The notes: generated by a model from the letters alone, not told the origin. 64,000 nucleotides of DNA from Begonia masoniana (GCA_022432975.1 CM039512.1:40989001-41053000), one strand, 5' to 3'; counted from the stretch's first letter, positions 1-11,691 are shown. Program-made: numbers and translations.

Positions 1-44
1 ACTATTAGGATTTTGTTTTAACTACTGCAATGTAAATGTTTTAG

Positions 45-855
45 GTGAAAAAGTTTGAAGTGAAAGGAGCTCAAAGTGCTAAGAAGACCAGGTAAGTGAA
101 TGTATTAAGATTTTCGGCTAATAGAGCCCTACATCGTGGGAGTACTAGGTTGTTTTAGATGTCTGATGTTTACCTTATGATGATGAGCTTGTCTGCACTT
201 GAAGGATTGATGAATGATGTGAGTTATGCTATTTGATGACCTGCTAGTGAATGTGAAGTTGTCTGCTCTGATAAGATCCTTGTCATAGTCTGATGGGTTA
301 AAAGTTCTCATGTTCATGCATCATGAATGTTTCTCAAGCATAAGAAAATGTTTTAATGCATGTTTTCCATGAACAAGATATGTATGTATATATGTATATA
401 TATAAGATTTATGCAACGTGGATTAAGTGAGGGTTGGGGGCGGTTCGGCTTATGTCGCAGTCCAAAGAAGGACATATGAATACAACCCGCAGTAGGGAAC
501 AAGATCAAACTCACTGTCGAACCCCCTTTACCGGCACAAATCCTCTCTTAATCCACACAACTTATATGAATGATGAATATGATCAATGACTATGAATGAT
601 GAATATGATCAATGACTATGAATGATGAATATGATCAATGACTATGAATGATGAATATGACCAATGACTATGAATGATGAATATGATCTATGACTATGAA
701 TGATGATTTCAAGCAAAGATATGAACAAGAAAAAGACTTATGAGCATGTGATTTTCCCAAACTATACATTCATGCATCCATGTTAGTGTTGCATTCCTTA
801 CCAAGCATTAGGCTTATAGTTTAAACCTTATGATGTAGGTGACGAGTTTTCAGGT
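45..855 (+). other. Putative spliced-leader module, element 1 5' LTR
   Basis: Acceptor TTTTAG at 39-44, 47-nt segment 45-91 ending CCAG, donor GTAAGT at 92, acceptor GATGTAG ending 838, 15-nt segment 839-853 ending CAG, donor GTGAGG at 854. CTTAT upstream of the second acceptor could be a branch point. The positions are seen; splicing itself is inferred. Confidence 0.55.
564..705 (+). repeat. 26-bp tandem repeat in element 1 LTR
   Basis: About five units of a 26-bp ATG-rich motif (core GAATGATGAATATGATCAAT), period 26 (for example 601 to 627). It lies inside the putative second LTR intron (92-838). The matching array in the 3' LTR is near 7791-7930. Confidence 0.9.
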
Positions 856-1264
856 GAGGAACTCAAGGTTAATGAGGATGTCTAAGCTTGGTTGCTGGAG
901 GATGCTCAGTGTGACAGTGCAAGGCTGGATAGGCGATTAAGTTCCCTGGTTATGCTCATAGTAAGTCAGAGTAGTTTATCATAAACAAATGACTAAGTAG
1001 AACTGAATTTCTTATAACAATGAGATTCGGATTTGAATGGTTTGACTTTAGAGTCTAAATACGACTTAAGGATTATTGAATGGTTGTGTTGCTTAAGTCT
1101 TCCGCTATGCGTATTTTGGATAAATTTATGATCCTTACTCTTTGAGGTTTATAGTTACTAAGTTAAGAATCGGGTGAGTTGTGATATGTTCTATCGAATG
1201 AAGATGTTTGATGATTATAGTGTTTTACTGCCGTATGATAGAAGCTGGATGAGGCAATCATCCG

Positions 1265-1730
1265 GTTGACGTCATCGGCAGATGTAGTGTTTAAGACATC
1301 AGATGATGAAAGTGCTATTTTGTCGCCTAGCGATCGACAGATGTAGTGTTTAAGCCATCGGATGATGAAAGTGCTATTTTGTCGTCTAGCGATCGACAGA
1401 TGTTGTGTTTAAGCCATCAGATGATGAAAGTGCTATTTTGTCGTCTAGTGATCGGCAGATGTAGTGTAATAAGTCACCGGAAGATGTAGTTTGTTTCTTC
1501 ACCCGATGATGTAAATGTTAACTTGTCGTCTAGCGTTCGGTGGATGAAGTGTATTTCTTCACCGGATGCTGGGAATGTTATTTTATCGTCTAGCGTTCTG
1601 TGGATGAAGCGTATTTCTTCGCCGGATGATGTAAATGGTATTTTGTCGTCTAGTGTTCGGTGGATGAAGTGTAATTCCTCACCGGATGATGTAGATGTTA
1701 AATTGTCGTCTAGTGACCGGATGACGTGAG
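1265..1730 (+). repeat. 59-60-bp tandem repeats in U5 of element 1 5' LTR
   Basis: Two related arrays. The first has a 59-bp period with the motif ATCGGCAGATGTAGTG and TTTTGTCGTCTAG; the second has about a 60-bp period around TTCGGTGGATGAAGTG. An open frame across it (1523-1729) is only the periodicity of the repeat, not a gene. The 3' LTR counterpart is at about 8495-9005. Confidence 0.9.
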
Positions 1731-2129
1731 TATTTTCTTATTGTTTAAAGTAAGGAAATGTTTTAAATCGGTCACGTGAAACACACATGTCCACCGGTCA
1801 ATGTAGGGTAAATATGAACATCTAGTGGAGAATGTTCGGCACCGGGCGATGTCTTTAATTAGGCACGTGCAATGTCCGTGACCACCGGCGGATGTCTATT
1901 GCTGGTTGAGATCAGAGGTGTCGCGTGGTGGACACGTGATCATCGGTCGATGTGAGACTATAACTCTATCGGTGGATGCAGATCATGAGATGTTTTAAAA
2001 AAAGAGAGAAAATAAAGAGGGAATAATATTAACAATAATAATGAATAAAGTGTATGGAAGCAAGAATTAAATGATTAAGAGATCAAATAATGAATTTGTG
2101 TGGCGATTTCGTTGGGGTCGTTACAATTA

Positions 2130-2140
2130 TGGTATCAGAG
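2130..2140 (+). other. Primer binding site, tRNA-iMet type
   Basis: TGGTATCAGAG begins four bases after the LTR end. This is the standard plant retrotransposon complement to the 3' end of initiator tRNA-Met. The match is shorter than usual because the next bases are AAAA. Confidence 0.85.
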
Positions 2141-2288
2141 AAAAATCGGATTCTAAAACCGATTCTGCAGACTGCCTTCCAGCACTGACTGTCACATGAG
2201 CACACTTCAGCAACTGTAAGTATTTATGATTTCAGTATACGTCATTAAGTTACGATATATCTGTAATGATTTGTTTAAGAATCCCAAA

Positions 2289-3497
2289 ATGGTTAGAGGT
2301 CAGCAGAGAGAGACCAATGAGGATAGCAATGCTATTGCTCAGTTGACAGAGTTGGTCATGCGCCAATCTCACCAGATAGAACGACTGATGACTGCTAGAG
2401 AGGAACAAGGCAACTCCAGTACTAATGCAACTCATGATCATGGGGGTGAGCGTTTCCACCGGCTTCGACCCTCGGTGTTTAATGGACATGTTTCAGATCC
2501 TATTTATGCTGAGGAGTGGGTTCGAAAGATAGAAGACATGTTTAAGTATGCAATGGTTGATGAAGGAGATAAGGTCACCTATGCTGTCTTTCATTTGGAA
2601 TTAAGTGCAAGGCATTGGTGGGACTCGATCCAGAACATCGCTAATGCCGAAGCTATGACCTGGGAGATGTTCAAGACTGCTTTCTTTGACAAGTACTTCA
2701 ATAGGACTGTTCGGGCCAACAAGAAGAAGGAGTTCATGAATCTGCGACAAACTGGCTCTGTGACGGATTACATATGCAAATTTAATGCTTTATCACGGTT
2801 TGCTCCCCGTATGATTGAGGATGACGAGGACAAGATTTACCAATTTGTTCAAGGACTGAAGCCGAGTTTGTACATGAAAGTAAAGACTGCTGGGATACAC
2901 AATGTACCTTATGGTGAAGTGACGGCAAAGGCCTTGGAGCTGGAAGAGGCGGAAATGACAGCATATGCACAGCGTGAGCAGCCAAGAAAATTCACGAAGG
3001 ACACTCAGCCGCCACCACGTCAGAACAAAGGTTGGCAGCCGCAACATAACAGGGGACCACAACAACAACAACAAGGTATAAAGAGACCCTTCAACCAGAC
3101 TGATGACCAAGGAAAAGGGAAGAGGCCTCTGGCACCCTTATGCCCCACCTGTCAGAAGAACCACCCCGGCGAATGCAAGTTGCGTTTTGGCCGCTGTTTC
3201 AGATGTGACAAGGTTGGACATATAGTCAGAGACTGCCCCATGCCGCCAGATCCAAACCGTGCAAGGGTAGCACCTAGAATCTATGCAATGATGGAGGATG
3301 AGGAAGCCGTGCAGCATACAGTCATAACAGGTACCATTATGATCTGTGGTTTTGCTGCTTACACACTTATAGATACGGGAGCCACGCACTCGTTTATATC
3401 AACTTTGTTTGTATGCCAACACAACTTAGAACTTTTACCAGCCGAAAGGCCATATGATGTTATGTTACTATCAGGGAAGTCCCTACATTCAGAATAG
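2289..3497 (+). pseudogene. Element 1 gag and protease start (broken by a TAG)
   Basis: Gag capsid and nucleocapsid followed by the start of the aspartic protease. I chose the ATG at 2289 (MVRGQQRET) because element 2 starts its gag with the equivalent MARRPGRP; the frame is open further upstream to 2226 but that part has no relative. The capsid region carries the retrotransposon gag signature (FNGH, AEEWVRKIEDMF, ARHWWD). A zinc-knuckle CFRCDKVGHIVRDC follows a CPTCQKNHPGEC motif near 3140-3240. The protease motif DTGATHSF is near 3373. The frame ends at TAG 3495-3497, where element 2 has a glutamine, so this is most simply a CAG to TAG change. The same frame continues after the stop. Confidence 0.93.
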
Positions 3498-5198
3498 ATT
3501 ATTAAAGGTGATGTTGTGTCCTTAGGAAGTAAGAAACTATATGTAGAACTGATTGTAATTGACATGAAAGGGTATGAGGTGATATTAGGAATGGATTGGT
3601 TATTTAGGCATTATGCCACAATAAGTTGTAGATCTGGGATGGTTGATTTTCGACCCCCAAATGGTGATCATTATTCCTTTCAAGCTATCCCTAAGATAAG
3701 CAAAATACCGATTATATCCTCACTAGAAATTTACCAGTTACTGAAAAATGGTTGTGAGAGTTACCTAGCTAGCATAATGGATGTTCGGGTGAAGAATAAG
3801 ATAGAGTTACAAGATATCCCCATAGTCTGAGAGTTCCCTAAGGCATTCTTGGATGATTTGCCAGGATTACCACCTGATAGAGAAATAGAGTTTGTAATAG
3901 ATACGTACCCTGAGACCTTACCGGTATCTAAGAATCCTTATCGGATGGCACCTGTTGAGCTAAAGGAGTTAAAAGTCCAACTACAGGAATTAGTAGACAA
4001 AGGATTTATACGCCCTAGCAGTTCCCCTTGGGGTGCACCTGTCTTATTTGTCAAGAAGAAAGATGGTTCCCTTAGAATGTGCATAGACTATAGGGAATTA
4101 AATAAGTTGACAATCAAGAACAAGTACCCCTTACCCCGAATTGATGATTTGTTTGACCAACTGCAAGGAGCAAAGGTATTTTCAAAAATAGATTTACGTT
4201 CGGGTTATTACCAACTGAAAGTTAAGGAAGGAGATATACCAAATACAGCCTTTAGAACCCGTTATGGACACTACGAATTCTTGGTCATGTCGTTTGGACT
4301 GACCAATGCACCTGCAGCCTTTATGGATTTGATGAATTGAGTGTTTCGTGATTACTTGGACAAGTTTGTGATCGTTTTTATAGATGATATCCTGATATAC
4401 TCACGGACAGAAGCTGACCATGCAGAGCATTTAAGAATAGTTTTGACAACATTGAAGGAGCACCAGCTTTATGCCAAATTGTCCAAGTGTGAATTTTGGT
4501 TGGACAAGGTTAATTTTCTTGGTCATGTAGTTTCTGCTAATGGCATATCAGTGGACCCGACCAAAATTCAGGCAGTAAAGGATTGGCCACAACCAAAGAA
4601 TGCCAGTAAAGTCCGCAGTTTCCTTGGATTGGCAGGCTATTACAGAAAGTTCATCAAAGGATTTTCTTTGATAGCTAAGCCCCTGACGAATTTGACAAAG
4701 AAGGACAATAAGTATTCTTGGATCGAAGTTTGTGAGGATAGCTTCCAGACATTGAAGGTGAAGTTAACAACAGCCCCAGTATTGACCCTTCCAACCGAAG
4801 AAGGAAAGTTTAGCGTATTTTGTGATGCATCAAAAGTTGGTTTGGGCTGTGTTTTGATGCAAGAAGGCAAAGTTGTAGCGTATGCCTCTAGGCAGTTAAA
4901 GAGTTATGAACAGAACTATCCCACCCATGATTTAGAATTAGCCGCTGTTGTTTTTGCCTTGAAGATATGGAGACACTATTTATATGGACAGCAGTGTGAG
5001 GTGTTTTCTGACCATAAAAGTCTGAAGTACCTCTTTACACAAAAGGAATTGAACATGAGGCAGAGGCGTTGGTTGGAATTTGTTAAGGTTTACGACTTTG
5101 AGATCAAGTATCACCCGGGTAAGGCTAACTCTGTAGTTGACGCATTGAGCAGGATGTCAAAAACTATGCAATCCGTCGTGTTAACCATGTACCTTTGA
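3498..5198 (+). pseudogene. Element 1 protease end, reverse transcriptase and RNase H (two TGA stops)
   Basis: The frame of the gag ORF continues with the protease C-terminal half (GMDWLFRHYATI). A TGA at 3828-3830 sits where the relative has an arginine codon, before the reverse transcriptase ([34 protein letters not shown]; catalytic [10 protein letters not shown] near 4375). A second TGA at 4338-4340 again sits where element 2 has arginine (CGA to TGA). RNase H follows ([43 protein letters not shown]) up to the linker DALSR. The frame is lost near 5158-5198, beside a run of five A. RT would copy the element RNA and RNase H would degrade the template. The product cannot be made in one piece now. 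Confidence 0.93.
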
Positions 5199-6706
5199 GG
5201 ACAGAAGTTCAGAGGTTTGAATTGGAGATAGTTCCAGAGTTATCAACCTTACTTGCCGATTTGACCATTCAACCAACGATTTTAGAAAAGATCAAAGAGG
5301 CACAACATAAGGACTCAGAGGAGAATAACAGTATGATGAACAAGGTGAAGGACACCACCTCCGAGTTTAGTCTTTCCAAGGATGGGATTCTGAAGTTTAG
5401 AAATAGATGGTATGTCCCTAATGATGAAGGATTACGTAAGCTAATCTTGGCTGAGGCGCATTCATCTCCCTTTTCTGTGCATCCTGGAAGCACCAAGATG
5501 TATCGAGACCTGAAGTTACTCTATTGGTGGCCAAACTTAAAAAGAGACGTTGTTAAGTATGTAGAGTCATGTTTGGTTTGCCAACAAGTTAAAGCTGAGC
5601 ACCAACATCCAGGAGATACCCTTCAGCCTCTACCTATTCCCGAGTGGAAGTGGGAACACATAGCTATGGATTTCGTCGTAGGATTGCCTAAGACAACTAA
5701 GGGACATGATAGTATTTGGGTTGTGATTGATAGACAGACGAAATCAGCCCATTTCTTACCAGTAAGGACAACCTACTCGATGGACCAGCTTGCTGATCTT
5801 TATGTAGAAGAAGTTATTAGGTTGCATGGAATTCCTGCATCTATTGTCTCTGATCGTGACCCTAGGTTCACCTCCCAGTTTTGGAAAGGTCTACAAGGCA
5901 CATTTGGCACGAAGTTATCCTTCAGCACTGCCTTTCACCAGCAGACTGATGGTCAATCGGAAAGGACTATTCAGATACTTGAAGATATGCTGAGGGCGTG
6001 TGTGCTAGATTTCCAGTCATCCTGGAGTCGATACCTACACTTGGTTGAGTTTTCTTACAATAACAGTTATCAGTCCACTATCGGAATGGCACCTTATGAA
6101 GCACTGTATGGCAGGAAATGTAGGTCACCTCTGTATTGGGATGAGGTTGGGGAAGCAAAACTTCTAGGACCCGAACTTCTGCAGCAAATGTCTGAAAATA
6201 TTTCTATTATTAGGAAGAGGATGGTGACTGCTCAGAGTCGACAGAAGAGTTATGCAGACCAAAGAAGAAGAGACCTTGAGTTTTCTGTTGGGGATGAGGT
6301 TTTTCTGAAGGTTTCACCATTTAAAGGAGTACTAAGATTTGGCAAGAAGGGAAAGCTCAATCCACGATTCATTGGACCATTCCCCGTTTTGGCTAGAATC
6401 GGTAGTACAGCTTACAGACTGCAGTTGCCTCCATCATTGGATAAAGTTCATAATGTTTTCCACGTGTCAATGTTAAGGAGATGCATGCGAGATCTGACGC
6501 AAGTTATTCAGCCAACAGAAATTGAGTTAGAACCGACATTGGTGTACGAAGAAAAGCCGGTACATATATTGGAATCTGCAGTTAAAACTCTGAGGAATAA
6601 GGAGATCCCACTGGTCAAAGTTTTATGGAAGAATCATGGCATTGAAGAAGCCACTTGGGAGAAACGACAGGACATGTTAGACAAGTATCCAAAGTTATTT
6701 GTTTGA
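5195..6706 (+). pseudogene. Element 1 integrase with chromodomain-like C-terminus (frameshifted from pol)
   Basis: An open frame of about 500 codons, shifted relative to the upstream pol frame, so it has no plausible start of its own. Seen in order: the HHCC zinc region (H...[14 protein letters not shown]...CLVCQQVK), the catalytic DDE core with MDFVVGLPKT, VSDRDPRF and QTDGQSERT all keeping the acidic residues, the GPF-type module ([15 protein letters not shown]), and a terminal VKVLWKNHGIEEATWE segment resembling the chromodomain-like tail of Tekay elements. Integrase joins the cDNA to host DNA, and the tail is known in this clade to direct insertion to heterochromatin. The catalytic residues are intact, so the damage lies upstream. 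Confidence 0.92.
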
Positions 6707-6732
6707 TCAATTTTCAGGGACGAAAATTTTGT

Positions 6733-6747
6733 TTAAGGAGGGGTGGA
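6733..6747 (+). other. Polypurine tract of element 1
   Basis: TTAAGGAGGGGTGGA lies directly before the TGTAACACCC start of the 3' LTR. It is the expected primer for plus-strand synthesis. Confidence 0.85.
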
Positions 6748-6908
6748 TGTAACACCCGACAACTTCAACTAGGTGACTCCCTAACTGTATTAACGGTCAT
6801 GAATATTCAATCTTCACGGTTTAGAGTTTTATACCAAGAATAATTAATTTCATGTGAATTTAAACTAGGTTGAGTGGCAAAGTTGTAATAATGGAGGGAG
6901 ATGACCAC

Positions 6909-6917
6909 TATATAAAG
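6909..6917 (+). promoter_or_regulatory. TATA box of element 1 LTR promoter
   Basis: TATATAAAG, followed within about 30-40 bases by a CT-rich segment (about 6945-7071) with no ATG. This is the expected layout of an LTR RNA polymerase II promoter and transcript start. The exact start site is not visible. Confidence 0.7.
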
Positions 6918-7071
6918 AAAAAGGAAATGTTTTAAACCTCACTTGAACCACTGTAGCCGACACCTTCCTTTTCGGCGATTTCTTCTCTCCCAAGCTCTTG
7001 CTCTCTGCTTTCAGCATACCCTCTTCGACGATCGGGTTTCTCTGCCACTACTCGACTACTCCGTGCCCGAG

Positions 7072-8081
7072 GTAAGCAATAGACAACGTAGCTATCTGTT
7101 AATTCGTTAGCCCTGTTTTCTACTCGGCATTGGAGTTTTGGGTTTTTCAATGGCCAACTAATAATAAGAACATTTGAAATCTGAGAGTGGGAATGACTCT
7201 TAGCTATTAGACCTTAGGATGACTTGAGATTAGAACTATTAGGATTTTGTTTTAACTACTGCAATGTAAATGTTTTAGGTGAAAAAGTTTGAAGTGAAAG
7301 GAGCTCAAAGTGCTAAGAAGACCAGGTAAGTGAATGTATTAAGATTTTCGGCTAATAGAGCCCTACATCGTGGGAGTACCAGGTTGTTTTAGATGTCTGA
7401 TGTTTACCTTATGATGATGAGCTTGTCTGCACTTGAAGGATTGATGAATGATGTGAGTTATGCTATTTGATGACCTGCTAGTGAATGTGAAGTTGTCTGC
7501 TCTGATAAGATCCTTGTCATAGTCTGATGGGTTAAAAGTTCTCATGTTCATGCATCATGAATGTTTCTCAAGCATAAGAAAATGTTTTAATGCATGTTTT
7601 CCATGAACAAGATATGTATGTATATATGTAAGATTTATGCAACGTGGATTAAGTGAGGGTTGGGGGCGGTTCAGCGTATGTCACAGTCCAAAGAAGGACA
7701 TATGAATACGACCCGCAGTAGGGAACAAGATCAAACTCACTGTCGAACCCCCTTTACCGGCACAAATTCTCTCTTAATCCACACAACTTATATGAATGAT
7801 GAATATGATCAATGACTATGAATGATGAATATGATCAATGACTATGAATGATGAATATGATCAATGACTATGAATGATGAATATGACCAATGACTATGAA
7901 TGATGAATATGATCTATGACTATGAATGATGATTTCAAGCAAAGATATGAACAAGAAAAAGACTTATGAGCATGTGATTTTCCCAAACTATACATTCATG
8001 CATCCATGTTAGTGTTGCATTCCTTACCAAGCATTAGGCTTATAGTTTAAACCTTATGATGTAGGTGACGAGTTTTCAGGT
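7072..8081 (+). other. Putative spliced-leader module, element 1 3' LTR
   Basis: First donor GAG|GTAAGC at 7072, acceptor TTTTAG ending 7278, 47-nt segment 7279-7325, donor GTAAGT at 7326, acceptor GATGTAG ending 8064, 15-nt segment 8065-8079, donor GTGAGG at 8080. The region between the TATA box and the first donor has no ATG. Confidence 0.6.
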
Positions 8082-9432
8082 GAGGAACTCAAGGTTAATG
8101 AGGATGTCTAAGCTTGGTTGCTGGAGGATGCTCAGTGTGACAGTGCAAAGCTGGATAGGCGATTAAGTTCCCTGGTTATGCTCATAGTAAGTCAGAGTAG
8201 TTTATCATAAACAAATGACTAAATAGAACATAATTTCTTATAACAATGAGATTCGGATTTGAATGGTTTGACTTTAGAGTCTGAATACGACTTAAGGATT
8301 ATTGAATGGTTGTGTTGCTTAAGTCTTCCGCTATGCGTATTTTGGATGAATTTATGATCCTTACTCTTTGAGGTTTATAGTTACTAAGTTAAGAATCAGG
8401 TGAGTTGTGATATGTTCTATCGAATGAAGATGTTTGATGATTATAGTGTTTTACTGCCGTATGATAGAAGCTGGATGAGGCAATCATCCGGCTGACGTCA
8501 TCGGCAGATGTAGTGTTTAAGCCATCGGATGATGAAAGTGCTATTTTGTCGCCTAGCGATCGGCAGATGTAGTGTTTAAGCCATCGGATGATGAAAGTGC
8601 TATTTTGTCGTCTAGCGATCGGCAGATGTAGTGTTTAAGCCATCGGATGATGAAAGTGCTATTTTGTCGTCTAGCGATCGACAGATGTAGTGTTTAAGCC
8701 ATCAGATGATGAAAGTGCTATTTTGTCGTCTAGTGATCGGCAGATGTAGTGTAATAAGTCACCGGAAGATGTAGTTTGTTTCTTCACCCGATGATGTAAA
8801 TGTTAACTTGTCGTCTAGCGTTCGGTGGATGAAGTGTATTTCTTCACCGGATGCTGGGAATGTTATTTTGTCGTCTAGCGTTCGGTGGATGAAGCGTATT
8901 TCTTTGCCGGATGATGTAAATGGTATTTTGTCGTCTAGTGTTCGGTGGATGAAGTGTAATTCTTCACTGGATGATGTAGATGTTAAATTGTCGTCTAGTG
9001 ACCGGATAATGTGAGTATTTTCTTATTGTTTAAACTCAGGAAATGTTTTAAATCGGTCACGTGAAGCACACATGTCCACCGGTCAATGTAGGGTAAATAT
9101 GAACATCTAGTGGAGAATGTTCGGGACCGGGCGATGTCTTTAATTAGGCACGTGCAATGCCCGTGACCATCGGCGGATGTCTATTGCTGGTTGAGATCAG
9201 AGGTGTCACGTGGCGGACACGTGATCATCGGTCGATGTGAGACTATAACTCTATCGGTGGATGCAGATCATGAGATGTTTTAAAAAAAGAGAGAAAATAA
9301 AGAGGGAATAATATTAACAATAATAATGAATAATGTGTATGGAAGCAAGAATCAAATGATTAAGAGATCAAATAATGAATTTGTGTGGCGATTCCGTTGG
9401 GGTCGTTACAAAAATCCCCACTCAAAATGAGG

Positions 9433-9640
9433 GGCGCTCGAACGCCAAATGATAGGCGTTCGGGCGCCACCCTCCTGGGCGCACGGTCGGCCATCGCTTG
9501 GTCGATCGTGCGCCCCTTTTTTTCTTCCCGCGCCCGATCGCAGCTCTACCCATGCCCGATCACTGAACTCTCTGGAAAAACCAGAGAGTTCTATGTTCGA
9601 GCGCCTGCATTCAGGCGTTCGATCGCTCCACATTTTTCCC
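9433..9640 (-). repeat. Hairpin cassette at the U5 end of the minus-strand LTR
   Basis: GC-rich inverted repeats: a GGCGC..CGAACGCC pair near 9433-9470, a perfect 11-bp stem at 9565-9591 (GAACTCTCTGG, loop AAAAA, and its complement), and a GAGCGCCTG / CAGGCG pair near 9600-9628. The CTCTCTGG stem reappears in the different LTR at 42129-44544. Confidence 0.75.
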
Positions 9641-10085
9641 TGTATAATCCTACTATCCTTAACACATTTTGACCAATCCTCTAACACGATTTCAACGTAC
9701 ACCGCAACATACATTTTAGCATCAAACTTCCCGATACCTATGCATCTCTATATTCTTGCTCAAACCGACTCGAGACGCATTTGACACGAATTACATTTTC
9801 ACAAAAACGAACTGCATGGATATGTTTAAAAACCGAACATTTTCCTAATATCCAACATTTTCAAAATACATTTACAAAACGTTTAAACTACGAAAAGTAA
9901 CCTATCAACTACCAGAACCAAACATCCTAAAATGTCTATACAATTCATCAATCCAAAACATCCTAAAACCCCAAAATCTATACATACGTCCCCACGGGTC
10001 AGAATAAGCGTCGACTGCTCATGCACACCACAGCAACCGTGCTCCTTTAACCATCCTGTACATCGGGCGGAGGAACATCGTCCTC

Positions 10086-11129
10086 ACCTGCTTCGATATC
10101 ACCTAAACCATACAGACACACTATGAGATAAAAATCTCAGTAAATCCTACGTAAATGTAGATGCGTGCAGTGCACATGGAGTTCAGAAATCATGCATACA
10201 TACAGAGCGTCGCAGACAGAATATCACCGAGATCTCATCTCCCTAACCGAAGGGGGCCCATCCAGCGGTCGGACTACCCCGTGCGGTTAGAGGAGGGGGG
10301 TACATGCTTACAACACGTACAGCCGTGCCTAAGCCCCACCTCGCGTGACCAGATAACAGATTACGTTCATTAATTACATTACATGAGATGTGGTATCGGC
10401 CAGACCCTTAATCAGCCCGCACGATAGATCAAGAGCCCCCAATTTCTGGGCCACATGGTTTTATGAAAACATCGTGCAGAAATTCATTTTTCATGACAAG
10501 TTAAAATACGTGATGCATGAACAGTTCAAGATAAATGTAAACAAACAAACATGTGTACCATCAAGACTATAAAAGAAATAACCTACAAACGCTTAAACCT
10601 AACTACCCAACCAAAGCAGTGAAACTCACAATACTCTAAGATCCTCGACGCGACATCGAAGTACGGTGTAGGCCAATTGGCCAGAGTAAGTCACGAGAAC
10701 TTACCTCGTGCCCGCAGCAGCTCAAGCTCCGTCCACGAGTGTTGTTTGTCTGAGGCAAAACACAACATTCGCCATTAAAACTAGTTTAAGCTAATAACGT
10801 CCAAATTAAACGAACTCTCAACTAAGGAAATTCTCCTAAAATACTAACTTAGCTCAATGAGGCGTTTTCATCCATCAAATAACGCTCAATACCTCGAAAT
10901 TCCTATTAACGAGTTTTCCCCCAAAACTCGGAAATTGTAAAATCTAAAACATTTGTCCTAACTCAACTAACTTTACCCAATAACGCTCAATACGTTTATT
11001 TCACTCACGGTTATGATAGAGCTATCGATTTCGAGTCCTAATTTACGTTTTTCACAAAACCTAAACGGAACCCTAATATTCAACTCCGTGAAGACCAAAA
11101 ACTAATGTTATAGAATCATAGACTCATAC
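10086..11129 (-). other. Putative spliced-leader module, minus-strand LTR 9411-11691
   Basis: Read on the minus strand: donor CTAG|GTATGA at 11129, acceptor GCCTCAG before 10749, 45-nt segment 10749-10705 ending ACGAG, donor GTAAGT at 10704, acceptor GGTTTAG, 15-nt segment 10102-10088 ending GCAG, donor GTGAGG. Same order and spacing class as the plus-strand LTR at 36983. Confidence 0.5.
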
Positions 11130-11691
11130 CTAGGATTGCGATTGAAAGAGAAAACACGGAGAACAGAAGTCGAATGGGGGAGAAACGGAGGTCGGAAATG
11201 TTGAAATCGTCGTGAGGGAGTCGCCTGAGCTCACTGGCGTTCGCGAGGAGAAGAGAAGAAGGAGAAGTGAGGGAGAAGAAGAAAAGCGTTAAGTTAATAT
11301 AATTTAGTTTGACAAATTACCAAAATGCCCTTAGCTCTTATTTCTATTTGTTTCGTCCTTTGTTTCGTTAATTTACTAGCTATCTGGTTTCACTTAATCT
11401 CCTTATTTCGCCTATAGGTCCAACTTATTATTTGAGATCTATTAAAACTGTCTGTTCGCAAATCAGACCACGTTTACTATTTTTACTAAAACGTCCATTG
11501 TATTACGAGAAACTTAATTACTCGAAATATAGCGTTATTACTTCAAAAAATCCCGTAATTTCCTTAAAATTCCAATTAATAATTAGGATCATAATGGCGC
11601 TTTCCTTTCGTAAACTGGGTTTGATTTGACATATTTATAAAAATGCCAATATATATTATAATATAAAATTCCGTACAGGCCAAATATTACA

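Larger units (their letters stand above)
1..2125 (+). repeat. 5' LTR of element 1, truncated by the window edge
   Basis: Base 1 aligns with base 7235 of the complete 3' LTR and the two run in parallel to a shared ...GTTACA end. Differences by eye include a 59-bp repeat unit present three times here but four times in the 3' copy, and a longer TATA microsatellite near 385-405. The missing U3 would lie to the left of the window. Confidence 0.95.
1..9410 (+). mobile_element. Element 1: Ty3/gypsy chromovirus (Tekay/Del-like), 5' end outside window
   Basis: Order seen: partial 5' LTR, tRNA-Met-type primer site, gag, protease, reverse transcriptase, RNase H, integrase with a chromodomain-like tail, polypurine tract, complete 3' LTR. 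The domain order makes it Ty3/gypsy. The C-terminal region (VKVLW...EEATWE) and the very long LTRs fit the Tekay/Del chromoviruses. Coding capacity is lost through three in-frame stops and one frameshift, so it is non-autonomous now. Its left target duplication is outside the window. The base after the 3' LTR starts a different LTR in the opposite orientation, so element 1 probably inserted into that LTR. Confidence 0.93.
6748..9410 (+). repeat. 3' LTR of element 1, complete (2663 bp)
   Basis: Runs from TGTAACACCC to ...GTCGTTACA. It contains a clear TATA box, a pyrimidine-rich transcribed leader, the splice-like module described separately, the 26-bp and 59-60-bp tandem repeats, and the sequence matching bases 1-2125. 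Four 59-bp units here versus three in the 5' LTR show repeat-number change after insertion. Confidence 0.95.
9411..11691 (-). repeat. Minus-strand LTR, 3' end cut by element 1
   Basis: The reverse complement begins TGTAATATTTGG at 11691 and matches the LTR at 36983 block by block (lost-U3 region, donor and microexon region, GATTTTTATCTCATAG, GGCCTACACCGTA). Its left end meets the LTR end of element 1 without a TTACA terminus, so element 1 probably split it and the rest lies outside the window. On its right it interrupts a gag gene. It may be a solo LTR or one end of a larger element. Confidence 0.85.

Noticed and set aside
9385..9784. Overlapping frames of 95-111 codons on both strands
   Set aside because: They come from the GC-rich inverted repeats at the U5 end of an LTR; no domain.
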